The notes under the pieces: model-generated
The model's input: the letters and a program-made list of their open reading frames with translations, nothing else
What the model was told of the DNA's origin: nothing
Databases searched by the model: none
Source: DATAFF01 sp036257595
GTDB taxonomy: Bacteria; Pseudomonadota; Alphaproteobacteria; Rhizobiales; Aestuariivirgaceae
Direction: 5' to 3'
Assembly (NCBI GenBank): GCA_036257595.1
Contig: DATAFF010000163.1
Span: 1-7,535 of the forward strand
DNA: 7,535 nucleotides
Shown here: piece after piece, positions 1 to 6,564 of the stretch
How positions within the stretch are numbered: position 1 is the first letter of the stretch
Layout of the letters: each line of letters starts with the position of its first letter
Made by a program: the position numbers and the translations under genes

Positions 1-153
1 GATTTCCGGCGGCATCCGCGCGATGATGAAGATCTGGACCAGTGTCGCATAGGCGAGCACCAAGAGCAGCGTTGCACAGACTGCGAGGCACACGCCGCGC
101 CGACGCAACGGAGAGCCCATGAGCAGCCGATCATATCCGGAACGTGAGGTCAC
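1..153 (-). CDS. 5' part of an unidentified membrane-anchored protein, cut by the window edge
   Basis: An open frame on the minus strand runs off the left edge, giving 51 codons. I chose the GTG at 153-151 because a GGAG Shine-Dalgarno-like stretch lies 6 bases upstream. The ATG at 120-118 (12th codon) is the alternative but has no clear ribosome binding site. The visible N-terminus has an arginine-rich stretch (PLRRRG) followed by about 20 hydrophobic residues (VCLAVCATLLLVLAYATLVQ). That fits a signal anchor or uncleaved signal peptide with the remainder outside the cytoplasm. It follows emrB on the same strand after a gap of about 98 bases with no convincing terminator, so weak read-through from emrAB is possible. 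The family cannot be identified from 51 residues. The existence of a coding region is moderately supported by frame, start signal and membrane segment. Confidence 0.5.
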   Translation of the reverse strand, partial: MTSRSGYDRLLMGSPLRRRGVCLAVCATLLLVLAYATLVQIFIIARMPPEI

Positions 154-201
154 GAGGATCTCCAATGGCCGTACCGACCAGGAAGGATAACGCTGAAAGA
201 C

Positions 202-229
202 GCAATAGGCATTAGGCAATAGGCAGTGA
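202..229. repeat. Heptameric tandem repeat (GCAATAG type), about four units
   Basis: Four consecutive 7-base units are visible on the plus strand: GCAATAG, GCATTAG, GCAATAG and a degenerate GCAGTGA. Read on the minus strand they are CTATTGC/CTAATGC units. The array lies downstream of the emrB stop codon and upstream of the partial gene at 153. The same motif family (CTACTGC, ACTGCCT) recurs at 3227-3247 and around 5411-5448. Confidence 0.6.
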
Positions 230-251
230 GCGGTGCAAGTCCCGACTGCCG

Positions 252-1847
252 CTAATGCGCCATCGCCGGACCGCCACCGAGCTTGGTCTTCCGCAGCGAA
301 AGCGCGAGCGGCACGGCCGCCAGCGAGATCAGCATCAGCACCCAGAAGGCGTCCATATAGGCCAGAAACGCCGCCTGCTTCGCCAGCTGCTGTCCGATCC
401 AGTCGGTCGCCTGCTGTTGCGCCTGAAGGAGCGAGCTCCCCTGGGAAACGAAGAACTTGGTCACTTGCTGCAGCGTGTTCTGATATTGCGGGCTCGACGG
501 TATCACGTTCTCGACGAGCCGGCTCTGATGGAACTGCTCGCGATGCGCCAGCACGTTGGAGACCAGCGACACGCCGATGGAGCCGCCGGTATTGCGCGCC
601 ACATTGATCAACGCCGAGGCCTGGTCGGTCTTGCCGGGCGGAATTCCGTCATAGGACGCCGCGGTGATCGAGATGAAGATCAGCGGCAGCCCGATGCCGA
701 GCAGCATGCGCGAATATGCGAAGAACCAGAAGTCGAGATCCCCATAGACATTGGTCAGATCGTACATGGAGAGGGCTGAGACCACCGCCCCGGCGGCGAT
801 CAGATATTTCGGTTGCACCTTGCCGGACAGACGGCCGACCACGAACATCATCGCCATGGTGACCACGCCGCCCGGCGACAGCACGAGGCCTGCCCAGGTG
901 GCCGTATAGCCGAATTGCTGCTGGACCAGGAGCGGCAGGAACTGGGTGGTCGCGAGAAGGATGGCGCCGGTGGCCAGCATCACCAGGAAGCAGGCGCCGA
1001 ACTGGGGCGTGGCCAGCATCCGCACATCCACCACCGGATCGCGGCGGCTGAGCTCCCATGGGATCATGATGACGAAGGCGATGACGCAGACCGCTGCAGC
1101 CTTGACGATGAATGTCGAGCCGAACCAGTCGTCCTCGAGCCCGCGGTCGAGCATGATTTCCAGCGCCCCGAGGAAGCTTGCGACCAGCACGAAGCCGATG
1201 AGGTCGAAGCGCTTCCCCAGGCGCCGCCGCGCGGCTGCGGCTGCGGCCGAGTCGCTGAGCAGAAGCGCAATCAGCGCCATGGCGATGAGACCGACCGGGC
1301 CGTTGATCAGGAAGCACCAATGCCAGGAGATATTGTCCGACAGCCAGCCGCCCAGCGTCGGACCGACCACCGGCGCGACCACCACGGCCATGCCGAAGAG
1401 AGCGAAGCCCTGGCCGCGCTTCTCCGGCGGGAAGGCGTCCGCCAGGATCGATTGGGCGACCGGCACCATGCCGCCGCCGCCAAGGCCCTGCAGGATGCGG
1501 AACAGCAGCAGCGACTGGAGGCTCCAGGCAAAACCGCACAGCACCGAGCTCGCGGTGAACAAGGCCAGGCAGACCAGGAAGAAGTTTCTCCGCCCGAGTC
1601 GCTGGGCGAGGAAGGAGCTCGCCGTCAGGGCGACGGCATTGGCGACCAGATAGGTGGTCACGACCCACGACGCCTCGTCCTCGCTCACCCCCAATCCGCC
1701 GGCCACATAGGGCAGCGCCACATTGGCGATCGTGGTATCGAGCACCTCCATGAAGGCGGCGAGCGCGACCACGACGGCGATCAGCCAGGGATTGGTGCCG
1801 CCGCCTGTCGCGGAGTGCGCGCCCGCCGGCCTCTCGTCGGAGCTCAT
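252..1847 (-). CDS. emrB: EmrB/QacA-type multidrug efflux permease, DHA2 family (14-TM MFS)
   Basis: This is an inner-membrane proton:drug antiporter of the major facilitator superfamily, DHA2 subgroup. Its 531 residues fit the usual 500-530. Seen directly: a short soluble N-terminus, then TM1 ending in the family motif LDTTIANVALP (36-46); a motif A-like AQRLGRR (81-87) in the loop after TM2; motif B with Arg117 in FRILQGLGGGG; the antiporter motif C APVVGPTLGGWLSD (158-171); and HWCFLINGPVG (176-186), typical of DHA2 members. Repeated hydrophobic segments continue to a basic tail (SLRKTK). An AAGGG stands 6-7 bases before the ATG. The start overlaps the emrA stop as ATGA (1844-1847), implying translational coupling. 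EmrB would work with EmrA and an outer-membrane TolC-like channel not present here. Exported substrates cannot be read from the sequence; hydrophobic toxic compounds are typical of the family. Confidence 0.93.
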   Translation of the reverse strand: MSSDERPAGAHSATGGGTNPWLIAVVVALAAFMEVLDTTIANVALPYVAGGLGVSEDEASWVVTTYLVANAVALTASSFLAQRLGRRNFFLVCLALFTASSVLCGFAWSLQSLLLFRILQGLGGGGMVPVAQSILADAFPPEKRGQGFALFGMAVVVAPVVGPTLGGWLSDNISWHWCFLINGPVGLIAMALIALLLSDSAAAAAARRRLGKRFDLIGFVLVASFLGALEIMLDRGLEDDWFGSTFIVKAAAVCVIAFVIMIPWELSRRDPVVDVRMLATPQFGACFLVMLATGAILLATTQFLPLLVQQQFGYTATWAGLVLSPGGVVTMAMMFVVGRLSGKVQPKYLIAAGAVVSALSMYDLTNVYGDLDFWFFAYSRMLLGIGLPLIFISITAASYDGIPPGKTDQASALINVARNTGGSIGVSLVSNVLAHREQFHQSRLVENVIPSSPQYQNTLQQVTKFFVSQGSSLLQAQQQATDWIGQQLAKQAAFLAYMDAFWVLMLISLAAVPLALSLRKTKLGGGPAMAH

Positions 1848-3076
1848 GGCAGACCCTTAAGCCGCTCATAGAGGGACGGCGTGGGATCGACCCGCACTGT
1901 CGGCACCACCGACATGCCGGGACCGAGCGCGACATCGCCCGGCGGATTGTTCATGACGATCTTGACGGGCACCCGTTGAACGATCTTCACGAAGTTGCCG
2001 GTGGCATTCTCGGCGGGCAGCAGCGAGAAAGCGGTTCCGGAACCCGGCTGCACGCTCGCCACCTCGCCGGTGATTGCGCGATTCGGATAGGCATCGATCG
2101 CGATCGTCGCCAACTGGCCGGGGCGCATGGCGTCGAGCTGGGTCTCCTTGAAATTCGCCGCCACCCAGATTTCGTCCGGCACGAACATGGTCAGTGCCGT
2201 GCCGGCTTGCACAAACTCGCCTGCAGCCGCGCTGAGCTGCGCGACACGTCCGGCCTGGTCGGCGGTGACGGTCGTGTAAGAGAGATTGAGCTGCGCCTGG
2301 CTTCTTTGGGCTTGCGCCTGGGCGAGGGTCGCCTCGGCGCTCTTGCGCTGGGCGCGCAGCGATGCGATTTGCCGCTGCACCACATTGAGGTTCGATTGCG
2401 CGCTCGCCAGCGCCGACTGCTGCTGATGGAGCTGCGAAGTGAACTGCTGCTCGTTCTGGACGGTGCCGTAGCCGGTTTTCGCCAGGTTCTCGAAGCGCGT
2501 CGCCTGCTGCTGTGCGAACACCAGGGCCGCCTGCGCCTGCTCGACCTGCGCCTGCGCGGCAGCGATCTGCGACTGCTGGACATCGATCTGGGCGTCGATG
2601 TTCTGGATATTGGCCGCCGCCACCCCCACCTGGGCGTCCGCCTGCTGCAGCGCGACCCGGAAGTCCCGATCATCGATCCGGGCGATCACGTCGCCGGCCT
2701 TGACGTGCTGGTTGTCGGTGACCGGCACCGCAGTGATGTAGCCCGCGACCTTGGGGGCGATGGAGAACTGGCGCGCCGCGATGAAGGCATCGTCGGTCGA
2801 TTCGAAATGCCGGGCGTAGTCCCAATAGAGATAGCCGAGCCCGGCAAGGACGATGAAAAGGGCCAGGCCGAGCCCGAAAGCGGTGCGATGCCGCCTGAGC
2901 AGCCCGTTTCTGGGCGCGCCGCCCGCGATGTGCTGGCTCTCGGCCGGCGGCGCTTGGGGGTCGGGGGAAAGCGCCTCGAGGCGGGCGCGCGAAGGGGCGA
3001 TCGCCCGCAGGTTCGGCACCTCGTTTTCCGACGGCGATGACCCGTCTTTGCTTCGTCTGGGTATCTCGAACGTCAT
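1844..3076 (-). CDS. emrA: EmrA-like HlyD-family periplasmic adaptor (membrane fusion protein)
   Basis: This adaptor bridges the EmrB permease and an outer-membrane channel. I chose the ATG at 3076-3074 because GGGAGG lies about 8 bases upstream; the frame stays open to 3196 but that extension has no start signal and no family resemblance. This gives 410 residues. In order: a cytoplasmic, proline-rich tail (1-60); one TM anchor (about 66-85, FGLGLALFIVLAGLGYLYW); a conserved ESTDDAF (92-98); a lipoyl-like half-motif PKVAGYITAVPVTDNQHVKAGD (split across 108-129); a long Gln/Ala-rich coiled-coil hairpin (about 140-285, many Q-A-Q repeats); a second lipoyl half; and a beta-barrel domain with IWVAANFKETQL, characteristic of EmrA proteins. 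It is first of a two-gene operon with emrB. No TolC gene and no adjacent TetR/MarR repressor are present. Confidence 0.92.
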   Translation of the reverse strand: MTFEIPRRSKDGSSPSENEVPNLRAIAPSRARLEALSPDPQAPPAESQHIAGGAPRNGLLRRHRTAFGLGLALFIVLAGLGYLYWDYARHFESTDDAFIAARQFSIAPKVAGYITAVPVTDNQHVKAGDVIARIDDRDFRVALQQADAQVGVAAANIQNIDAQIDVQQSQIAAAQAQVEQAQAALVFAQQQATRFENLAKTGYGTVQNEQQFTSQLHQQQSALASAQSNLNVVQRQIASLRAQRKSAEATLAQAQAQRSQAQLNLSYTTVTADQAGRVAQLSAAAGEFVQAGTALTMFVPDEIWVAANFKETQLDAMRPGQLATIAIDAYPNRAITGEVASVQPGSGTAFSLLPAENATGNFVKIVQRVPVKIVMNNPPGDVALGPGMSVVPTVRVDPTPSLYERLKGLP

Positions 3077-3226
3077 CGCGCAAACCTCCCTCGGCGCAAT
3101 TGTTCGAGACCCATATGGGGAGGGGAGTGCACCGCCAACTCGGACGAATTTGCCGCAATTGTTCTGTTCTTGCGGTTTCCGGCGTTCGGGGCCCAAAGCT
3201 GCACCCCTCCCCCGACAGAACCTTCC
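3077..3226 (-). promoter_or_regulatory. Leader and likely promoter region of emrAB, with repeats
   Basis: This 150-base gap between the mocR stop and the emrA start is AT-richer than the genes around it and should hold the emrAB promoter. Seen directly: an 11-base direct repeat CGCAATTGTTC at 3095-3105 and 3154-3164 (59 bases apart); an inverted pair CCGCAA (3153-3158) and TTGCGG (3170-3175); and a 10-base palindrome CCCATATGGG (3110-3119). The emrA ribosome binding site GGGAGG lies at about 3085-3090. A TTGGCG and an ATATGG about 16 bases apart on the minus strand could be -35/-10 elements, but this is weak. The repeats may bind a regulator, which is inference. Confidence 0.4.
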
Positions 3227-3247
3227 CTACGACCTACTGCCTACTGC
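3227..3247. repeat. Heptameric repeat, three CTACTGC-type units at the mocR 3' end
   Basis: Three consecutive 7-base units read CTACGAC, CTACTGC, CTACTGC on the plus strand. They encode the last residues and the TAG stop of the mocR-like gene on the opposite strand. They belong to the same motif class as the array at 202-229. Confidence 0.6.
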
Positions 3248-4690
3248 CTGGACTATTGTCCTGAGCAATCGCACGCCGCGTCGGATAGCGTCCTCGCTCA
3301 GGCATGCGTAACCCATCACCAGACCGACCTTCGCGGGCAACGCCCTGGCAGGAGTGGCCGGGTCATGGAGCGGGCTTACCGGGTAAATCCCCAGACCTGC
3401 CTCATAGGTCTTTGCGATCAGCTGCTGCTCCCGCGCCCGCGGCACCGTGTTCAGCCAGACGACGACATGCAGCCCGGCCTCGGCACCGACCACCGTGGCC
3501 GCCGCGCCAAAGGTCTCGGTCAGGGCGGCGAGGAGCACCGCACGACGTTCACCGTTCCGGCGGCGGACCCGCCGCACATGCCGCTCATAGGCGCCGCTCT
3601 CGATCAGCTCGGCCAGCGCCTCCTGTTCGAGCCCCGTCGTATGCCGGTCGGTCAGCCTCTTTGCCTTGGCAAAGGCCGACGCCAGCGCCTGCGGAACGAC
3701 GAGGTAGCCAAGGCGCAGGGTTGGCGAGAGCGTCTTGGAAACCGTGCCGAGATAGATGACCCGCTCGCCGCCCTCCAGCGCCTGCATGGCTGGGATCGGC
3801 GCGATGTCGAAGCGGTATTCGCTGTCATAGTCATCCTCGATCACATGGGCGCTGCTCCGCTCGGCCCAGGCCAGGAGACTCCGCCGACGCGGCGCCGACA
3901 TGACGCTCCCGAACGGGAACTGGTGGGAGGGCGTGGTGTAGGCCAGCCGCGCCGGAGGAAGGCTCCCGGTCCGCATGCCTTCCTGGTCGACGGCGATCGG
4001 GATCACCTCCGCCCCTGCCGCAACGAATGCCTGGCGCGCGAGATTGTAGCCCGGGTTTTCCATGAGAGCCCGGTCACCCGGGTCCAGCAGCAGCCGCGCG
4101 CAGAGATCTATTCCCTGCTGCGAACCGTTTACGACGATGACCTGGTCCGGCGCGCACCGTAGCGCGCGGGCTCGCCAGAGATAGCCTTGCAGGGCCGCCC
4201 GAAGGCGCAGCGCGCCGGCAGGGTCACCATAGCGAAGGCGGGGCTGCCTGAGCATCAGGGCGGCACTTATCGCCTTTCTCCAGGCGAGGCGGGGGAAGTC
4301 GGAACCCGCCATGTCGCCATAGCGGAAGTCAACAGCCAGTCCCTCCCGGGGGCGCTCCGGCGGAAGGTCGCAATCCGCCAACCTCCGTCCGTATACGGAC
4401 AGCTCGTCGGACGGAGCCACCGGCGGCCGCCGATCCGTCGATGGAGGCGACGCGGCAAGGTCCCGCGCGACCCGCGTCGCCGCCCCTTGTCGCGCTTCCA
4501 GATACCCTTCGGCAATCAGCTGGTCGTAGGCTGCCGTCACGGTCGTCCGCGAGACTCCCCACTCGACGGCGAGCGCCCGCGTGGATGGCACGCGGCCGCC
4601 CGGGTCGAGCACGCCCGATGCGATCTGGTCCTTGATCGACTGACAGATCCTCTGGCTAACCCGCGATCGCGCCGTCAATTCGAATGTCAT
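3227..4690 (-). CDS. MocR/PdxR-like GntR-family regulator with PLP-binding aminotransferase domain
   Basis: This is a transcription regulator that joins a GntR winged helix to a fold-type I aminotransferase-like domain, using PLP as cofactor or effector sensor. From the ATG at 4690 it has 487 residues, normal for the family. The wHTH covers about 10-75 (GVLDPGGRVPSTRALAVEWG, then VSRTTVTAAYDQLIAEGYLEA). After a linker, the aminotransferase domain spans about 118-478, with NGSQQGIDL (188-196), ENPGYNLARQAF (211-222), DDYDSEYRF (286-294) and the Schiff-base Lys319 in TVSKTLSPTLRLGYL. All key PLP positions look intact. An in-frame ATG at 4705 would add MGQFA; neither start has a strong ribosome binding site. 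The frame is open far upstream to 5548, but that stretch is antisense to paiB. The gene is divergent from a PaiB-like gene, a common regulator-target layout. The ligand is unknown. Confidence 0.9.
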   Translation of the reverse strand: MTFELTARSRVSQRICQSIKDQIASGVLDPGGRVPSTRALAVEWGVSRTTVTAAYDQLIAEGYLEARQGAATRVARDLAASPPSTDRRPPVAPSDELSVYGRRLADCDLPPERPREGLAVDFRYGDMAGSDFPRLAWRKAISAALMLRQPRLRYGDPAGALRLRAALQGYLWRARALRCAPDQVIVVNGSQQGIDLCARLLLDPGDRALMENPGYNLARQAFVAAGAEVIPIAVDQEGMRTGSLPPARLAYTTPSHQFPFGSVMSAPRRRSLLAWAERSSAHVIEDDYDSEYRFDIAPIPAMQALEGGERVIYLGTVSKTLSPTLRLGYLVVPQALASAFAKAKRLTDRHTTGLEQEALAELIESGAYERHVRRVRRRNGERRAVLLAALTETFGAAATVVGAEAGLHVVVWLNTVPRAREQQLIAKTYEAGLGIYPVSPLHDPATPARALPAKVGLVMGYACLSEDAIRRGVRLLRTIVQAVGSRS

Positions 4691-4780
4691 CGCAAACTGG
4701 CCCATCAAAAATGATCGCAACTGGTTATTTATCGTGTACCAGTCCGGCGTTAGGGTCCAGGCCTGTCTTGGAGAGCCCCG
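4691..4780. promoter_or_regulatory. Divergent mocR/paiB promoter region with ACTGG repeats (candidate MocR operator)
   Basis: This short intergenic region contains an AT-rich core (TTATTTAT, about 4725-4732) between the divergent genes. Three copies of ACTGG are visible: 4696-4700 within CGCAAACTGG, 4720-4724 within CGCAACTGG, and an inverted copy ACCAGT at 4738-4743. The last two form a perfect 6-base dyad ACTGGT-N12-ACCAGT, and the first two are direct repeats 24 bases apart. MocR regulators are known to bind combinations of direct and inverted repeats in their own divergent promoters. The operator role is inferred. A GGAG at 4770-4773 is the paiB ribosome binding site. No good -35/-10 pair could be fixed. 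Confidence 0.5.
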
Positions 4781-5413
4781 ATGTATATCCCGTCCGCCTT
4801 CCGCGAGGATGACCTCCCGGTCCTGCATGCGATGATGCGGGACACCCGCCTTGCGAATTTCGTCACCGCAACCGACGAGGGACTGCTCGCGACCCCTCTG
4901 CCGCTGTTCCTCATGTCCGAAGAGGGTTCTTGCGGCACCCTCTACGGCCATATGGCCCGCGCCAACCCGCAGTGGAAGCTTGCGCCGCGGGGCGACGCCC
5001 TGGCCCTGTTCACCGGCCCGGACGCCTACATCTCTCCGGCCTGGTATCCCTCGAAGGCGGAGCATGGGAAGGTCGTGCCGACCTGGAACTACATCGCCGT
5101 TCATGCCTGCGGCCCGGTGGAGTTTTTCGAGGACGCCGACCGCCTGCTCGACGTGGTGACGCGGCTCACCGACCTGCATGAGGCAAGCCGTGCCGGGCCA
5201 TGGGCCGTCAGGGATGCGCCGGAGGCCTTCATACGCGCGCAGCTGCGGGGGATCGTCGGCCTGCGGATGCCCATCATGCGCCTCGAGGGCAAGCGCAAGA
5301 TGAGCCAGAACCGGTCTGCCGAGGATCGGGCCGGGGTCGCGGCAGGACTCGCTGCCAGTGACCGCCCGACCGATCGGGAGGTCGCCGACCTCATTGCTGG
5401 CCGCGCCTTTTAG
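4781..5413 (+). CDS. PaiB-like FMN-binding protein (split-barrel flavin-binding family)
   Basis: This 210-residue protein belongs to the PaiB family, which shares the FMN-binding split-barrel fold with pyridoxamine 5'-phosphate oxidase. Bacillus PaiB was described as a negative regulator of sporulation and protease genes; the family's biochemical role is poorly defined. Family hallmarks in order: N-terminal MYIPSAF; TPLPLFL (38-44); GHMARANPQWK (56-66); GPDAYISPAWY (79-89); VPTWNYIAVHACG (99-111); and a C-terminal GLRMPIMRLEGKRKMSQNR (160-178). The length is full for the family. The ATG at 4781 follows GGAG with a 7-base spacer. It is divergent from the MocR-like gene, whose PLP domain hints at control by vitamin B6 or an amine, so this gene is the most likely regulated target. 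A role in B6, flavin or amine metabolism is inference only. Its stop codon lies inside a terminator stem. Confidence 0.88.
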   Translation: MYIPSAFREDDLPVLHAMMRDTRLANFVTATDEGLLATPLPLFLMSEEGSCGTLYGHMARANPQWKLAPRGDALALFTGPDAYISPAWYPSKAEHGKVVPTWNYIAVHACGPVEFFEDADRLLDVVTRLTDLHEASRAGPWAVRDAPEAFIRAQLRGIVGLRMPIMRLEGKRKMSQNRSAEDRAGVAAGLAASDRPTDREVADLIAGRAF

Positions 5414-5448
5414 GCAGCAGCCTGCTGCCTGACGCCGACTGCCTAAAA
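5408..5448. terminator. Bidirectional terminator between paiB and the convergent hydrolase gene
   Basis: A perfect 10-base inverted repeat, TTTTAGGCAG (5408-5417) and CTGCCTAAAA (5439-5448), flanks a GC-rich interior. Within it a compact hairpin GGCAGCA-GCC-TGCTGCC (5413-5429) can also form. The outer A/T runs would give a U-tract for either strand, suiting the convergent gene ends at 5413 and 5454. The paiB TAG stop (5411-5413) is part of the left arm. The arms contain the same GGCAG/CTGCC words seen in the heptamer repeats. Confidence 0.7.
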
Positions 5449-5453
5449 TCCCC

Positions 5454-6248
5454 TCAGTCGAAATAGGCCGGTGCGTGGGGGATCGTAGCCGATTGCACGG
5501 TGTCGTGGTTGAGCCAGAGCTGTGCCCTCTCGTCTCGCACCACGGCATCCACGCGCTCCATCGAGATGCGCGATTGCTCAGGATTCCAATTCAAGGTCGG
5601 CACGCAGCGATGCTCCATGTTGTAGCGATAATGGGCGACATCGGCCGAGAGAAGGATCGGGCCCGCCTTTGCCAGACGGACCAGGAGCGAGCTGTGCCCG
5701 GGCGTGTGTCCGGGCGTCGAGATGACCTTCACCGAGCCGTCGCCGAAGACATCGAGGTCGCCATCCATCAACTCGACTGTCGCCTGCTCGAGGTCCTCAT
5801 AGAGGGGTGGGGCGTAACCGTAGTCTTCATGATCCGGGCCGAACATCGCCTCGTGCTCGCGACGCTGGATGAACCAGGTCGCATGACGGAACAGCTTGGC
5901 GTTGCCGACGTGATCGAAATGAGCATGCGAGAGGATAACGATCCCGACATCCGCCGGCGCAATCCCGATATCGGCAAGCTGATCACGCATTGTCCTGATC
6001 ACGATGCCCCTGATGTTGTGGGCAATGACCCGGCCTCCCGCTTCATCTGCGACCGCGTCTTCGATGCCGGTATCGAACATGATCCATTCGCCGGAACGGT
6101 GGATCAGATAGGCGTTGCAGCTCAGTGTGATCTGCTCGCCTTGCCATTTCCCCGGTGTATAGACTGATCGATCAGGCTGCACGGCAAACCCGGCATTCAG
6201 CGCGTAGAGCCGGTCTACCTTTCGCGTTTGCTTCGCTTTCTTGCTCAT
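5454..6248 (-). CDS. Metallo-beta-lactamase-fold hydrolase, N-acyl homoserine lactonase-like
   Basis: This 264-residue protein is a dinuclear-zinc hydrolase of the metallo-beta-lactamase superfamily, with the overall layout of AiiA/AttM quorum-quenching lactonases. Metal ligands are visible: HAHFDH (His108, His110, Asp112, His113) after VGIVILS; His181 in TPGHTPGHSSLLV; bridging Asp203 in LLSADVAHY; and His248 in LWLNHD. The QRREHEAMF segment (128-136) also resembles lactonases. The residue three after the bridging Asp, a catalytic Tyr in AiiA (DASY), is His206 here with Tyr207 next, so true AHL lactonase activity is not assured. Related lactones such as 4-pyridoxolactone, or other esters, are possible. 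No signal peptide is seen; the basic N-terminus (MSKKAKQTRK) suggests a cytoplasmic protein. Start: ATG at 6248 with AGAGGA 6 bases upstream. It appears monocistronic. Confidence 0.85.
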   Translation of the reverse strand: MSKKAKQTRKVDRLYALNAGFAVQPDRSVYTPGKWQGEQITLSCNAYLIHRSGEWIMFDTGIEDAVADEAGGRVIAHNIRGIVIRTMRDQLADIGIAPADVGIVILSHAHFDHVGNAKLFRHATWFIQRREHEAMFGPDHEDYGYAPPLYEDLEQATVELMDGDLDVFGDGSVKVISTPGHTPGHSSLLVRLAKAGPILLSADVAHYRYNMEHRCVPTLNWNPEQSRISMERVDAVVRDERAQLWLNHDTVQSATIPHAPAYFD

Positions 6249-6265
6249 CCCTTTTCCTCTCAGCA

Positions 6266-6280
6266 GGTCATGTCATGACC
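6266..6280. promoter_or_regulatory. Perfect 15-base palindrome upstream of the lactonase-like gene (candidate operator)
   Basis: GGTCATG and CATGACC flank a single central T, giving a perfect odd-length palindrome. It lies only 6 bases beyond the AGAGGA ribosome binding site of the hydrolase gene, so a bound dimeric repressor would block transcription or initiation. A second 8-base palindrome CTCGCGAG (6282-6289) adjoins it. No regulator gene is next door. The role is inferred from symmetry and position. Confidence 0.5.
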
Positions 6281-6564
6281 ACTCGCGAGAGTTCGGCACC
6301 GAGTCGACGACGACCCGAGCGGCTTTGGCCGTTCACGGTCTATCTTGGAAAAGTACTATGATTTCAAGGCGGCTGGGGTTTCTCAACACGTATCGCAACT
6401 TGGCACGGCTCCGCCGGCGGAGTTGAAGGTACTGTTCGATCTTATCCGGCAAGGCGAGGAAAAATTTGGAATGCCTGAAGAACAGTTCAGGCATCGATTT
6501 CTGTTATGCGTGCCTCAATGGCCGTTGTAACCATCGGTTGCGCGCCACTTGCTTTCTATCATTC
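6281..6564. other. Stretch without a recognisable gene; weak 61-codon ORF inside
   Basis: These roughly 280 bases lie between the hydrolase start and the toxin remnant. They are AT-richer than the left part of the window, with little third-position GC bias. A plus-strand frame is open from 6279 and could start at TTG 6345 (MEKYYDFKAAGVSQHVSQ...), ending at TAA 6528-6530 with about 61 residues. It lacks a convincing ribosome binding site and I recognise no family. A 28-residue ATG ORF at 6275-6361 is equally unsupported. The segment could be debris from the event that removed the toxin's 5' end. Confidence 0.3.

Noticed and set aside
229..250. GGTGCAAGTCCCGACTGCC resembling a tRNA T-arm
   Set aside because: No acceptor, D-arm or anticodon arm can be built around it; it is a chance resemblance.
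813..1871. Long plus-strand ORF opposite emrB (352 codons), and similar ORFs opposite emrA and the hydrolase
   Set aside because: These are typical mirror frames of GC-rich genes, rich in His/Arg/Gln with no fold, motif or start signal.
3077..3196. 40-residue upstream extension of EmrA
   Set aside because: It has no ribosome binding site, covers the likely promoter repeats, and does not resemble EmrA. The ATG at 3076 has an excellent GGGAGG.
4691..5548. Long N-terminal extension of the MocR-like frame (total 773 codons)
   Set aside because: The extension is antisense to paiB, which has clear family motifs and its own start. The regulator's helix-turn-helix begins right after the ATG at 4690/4705, as expected for the family.
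6345..6530. 61-codon ORF beginning with TTG
   Set aside because: It has no ribosome binding site and no recognised family, and it sits in apparently disrupted sequence. It is noted under the unassigned stretch but not called as a gene.
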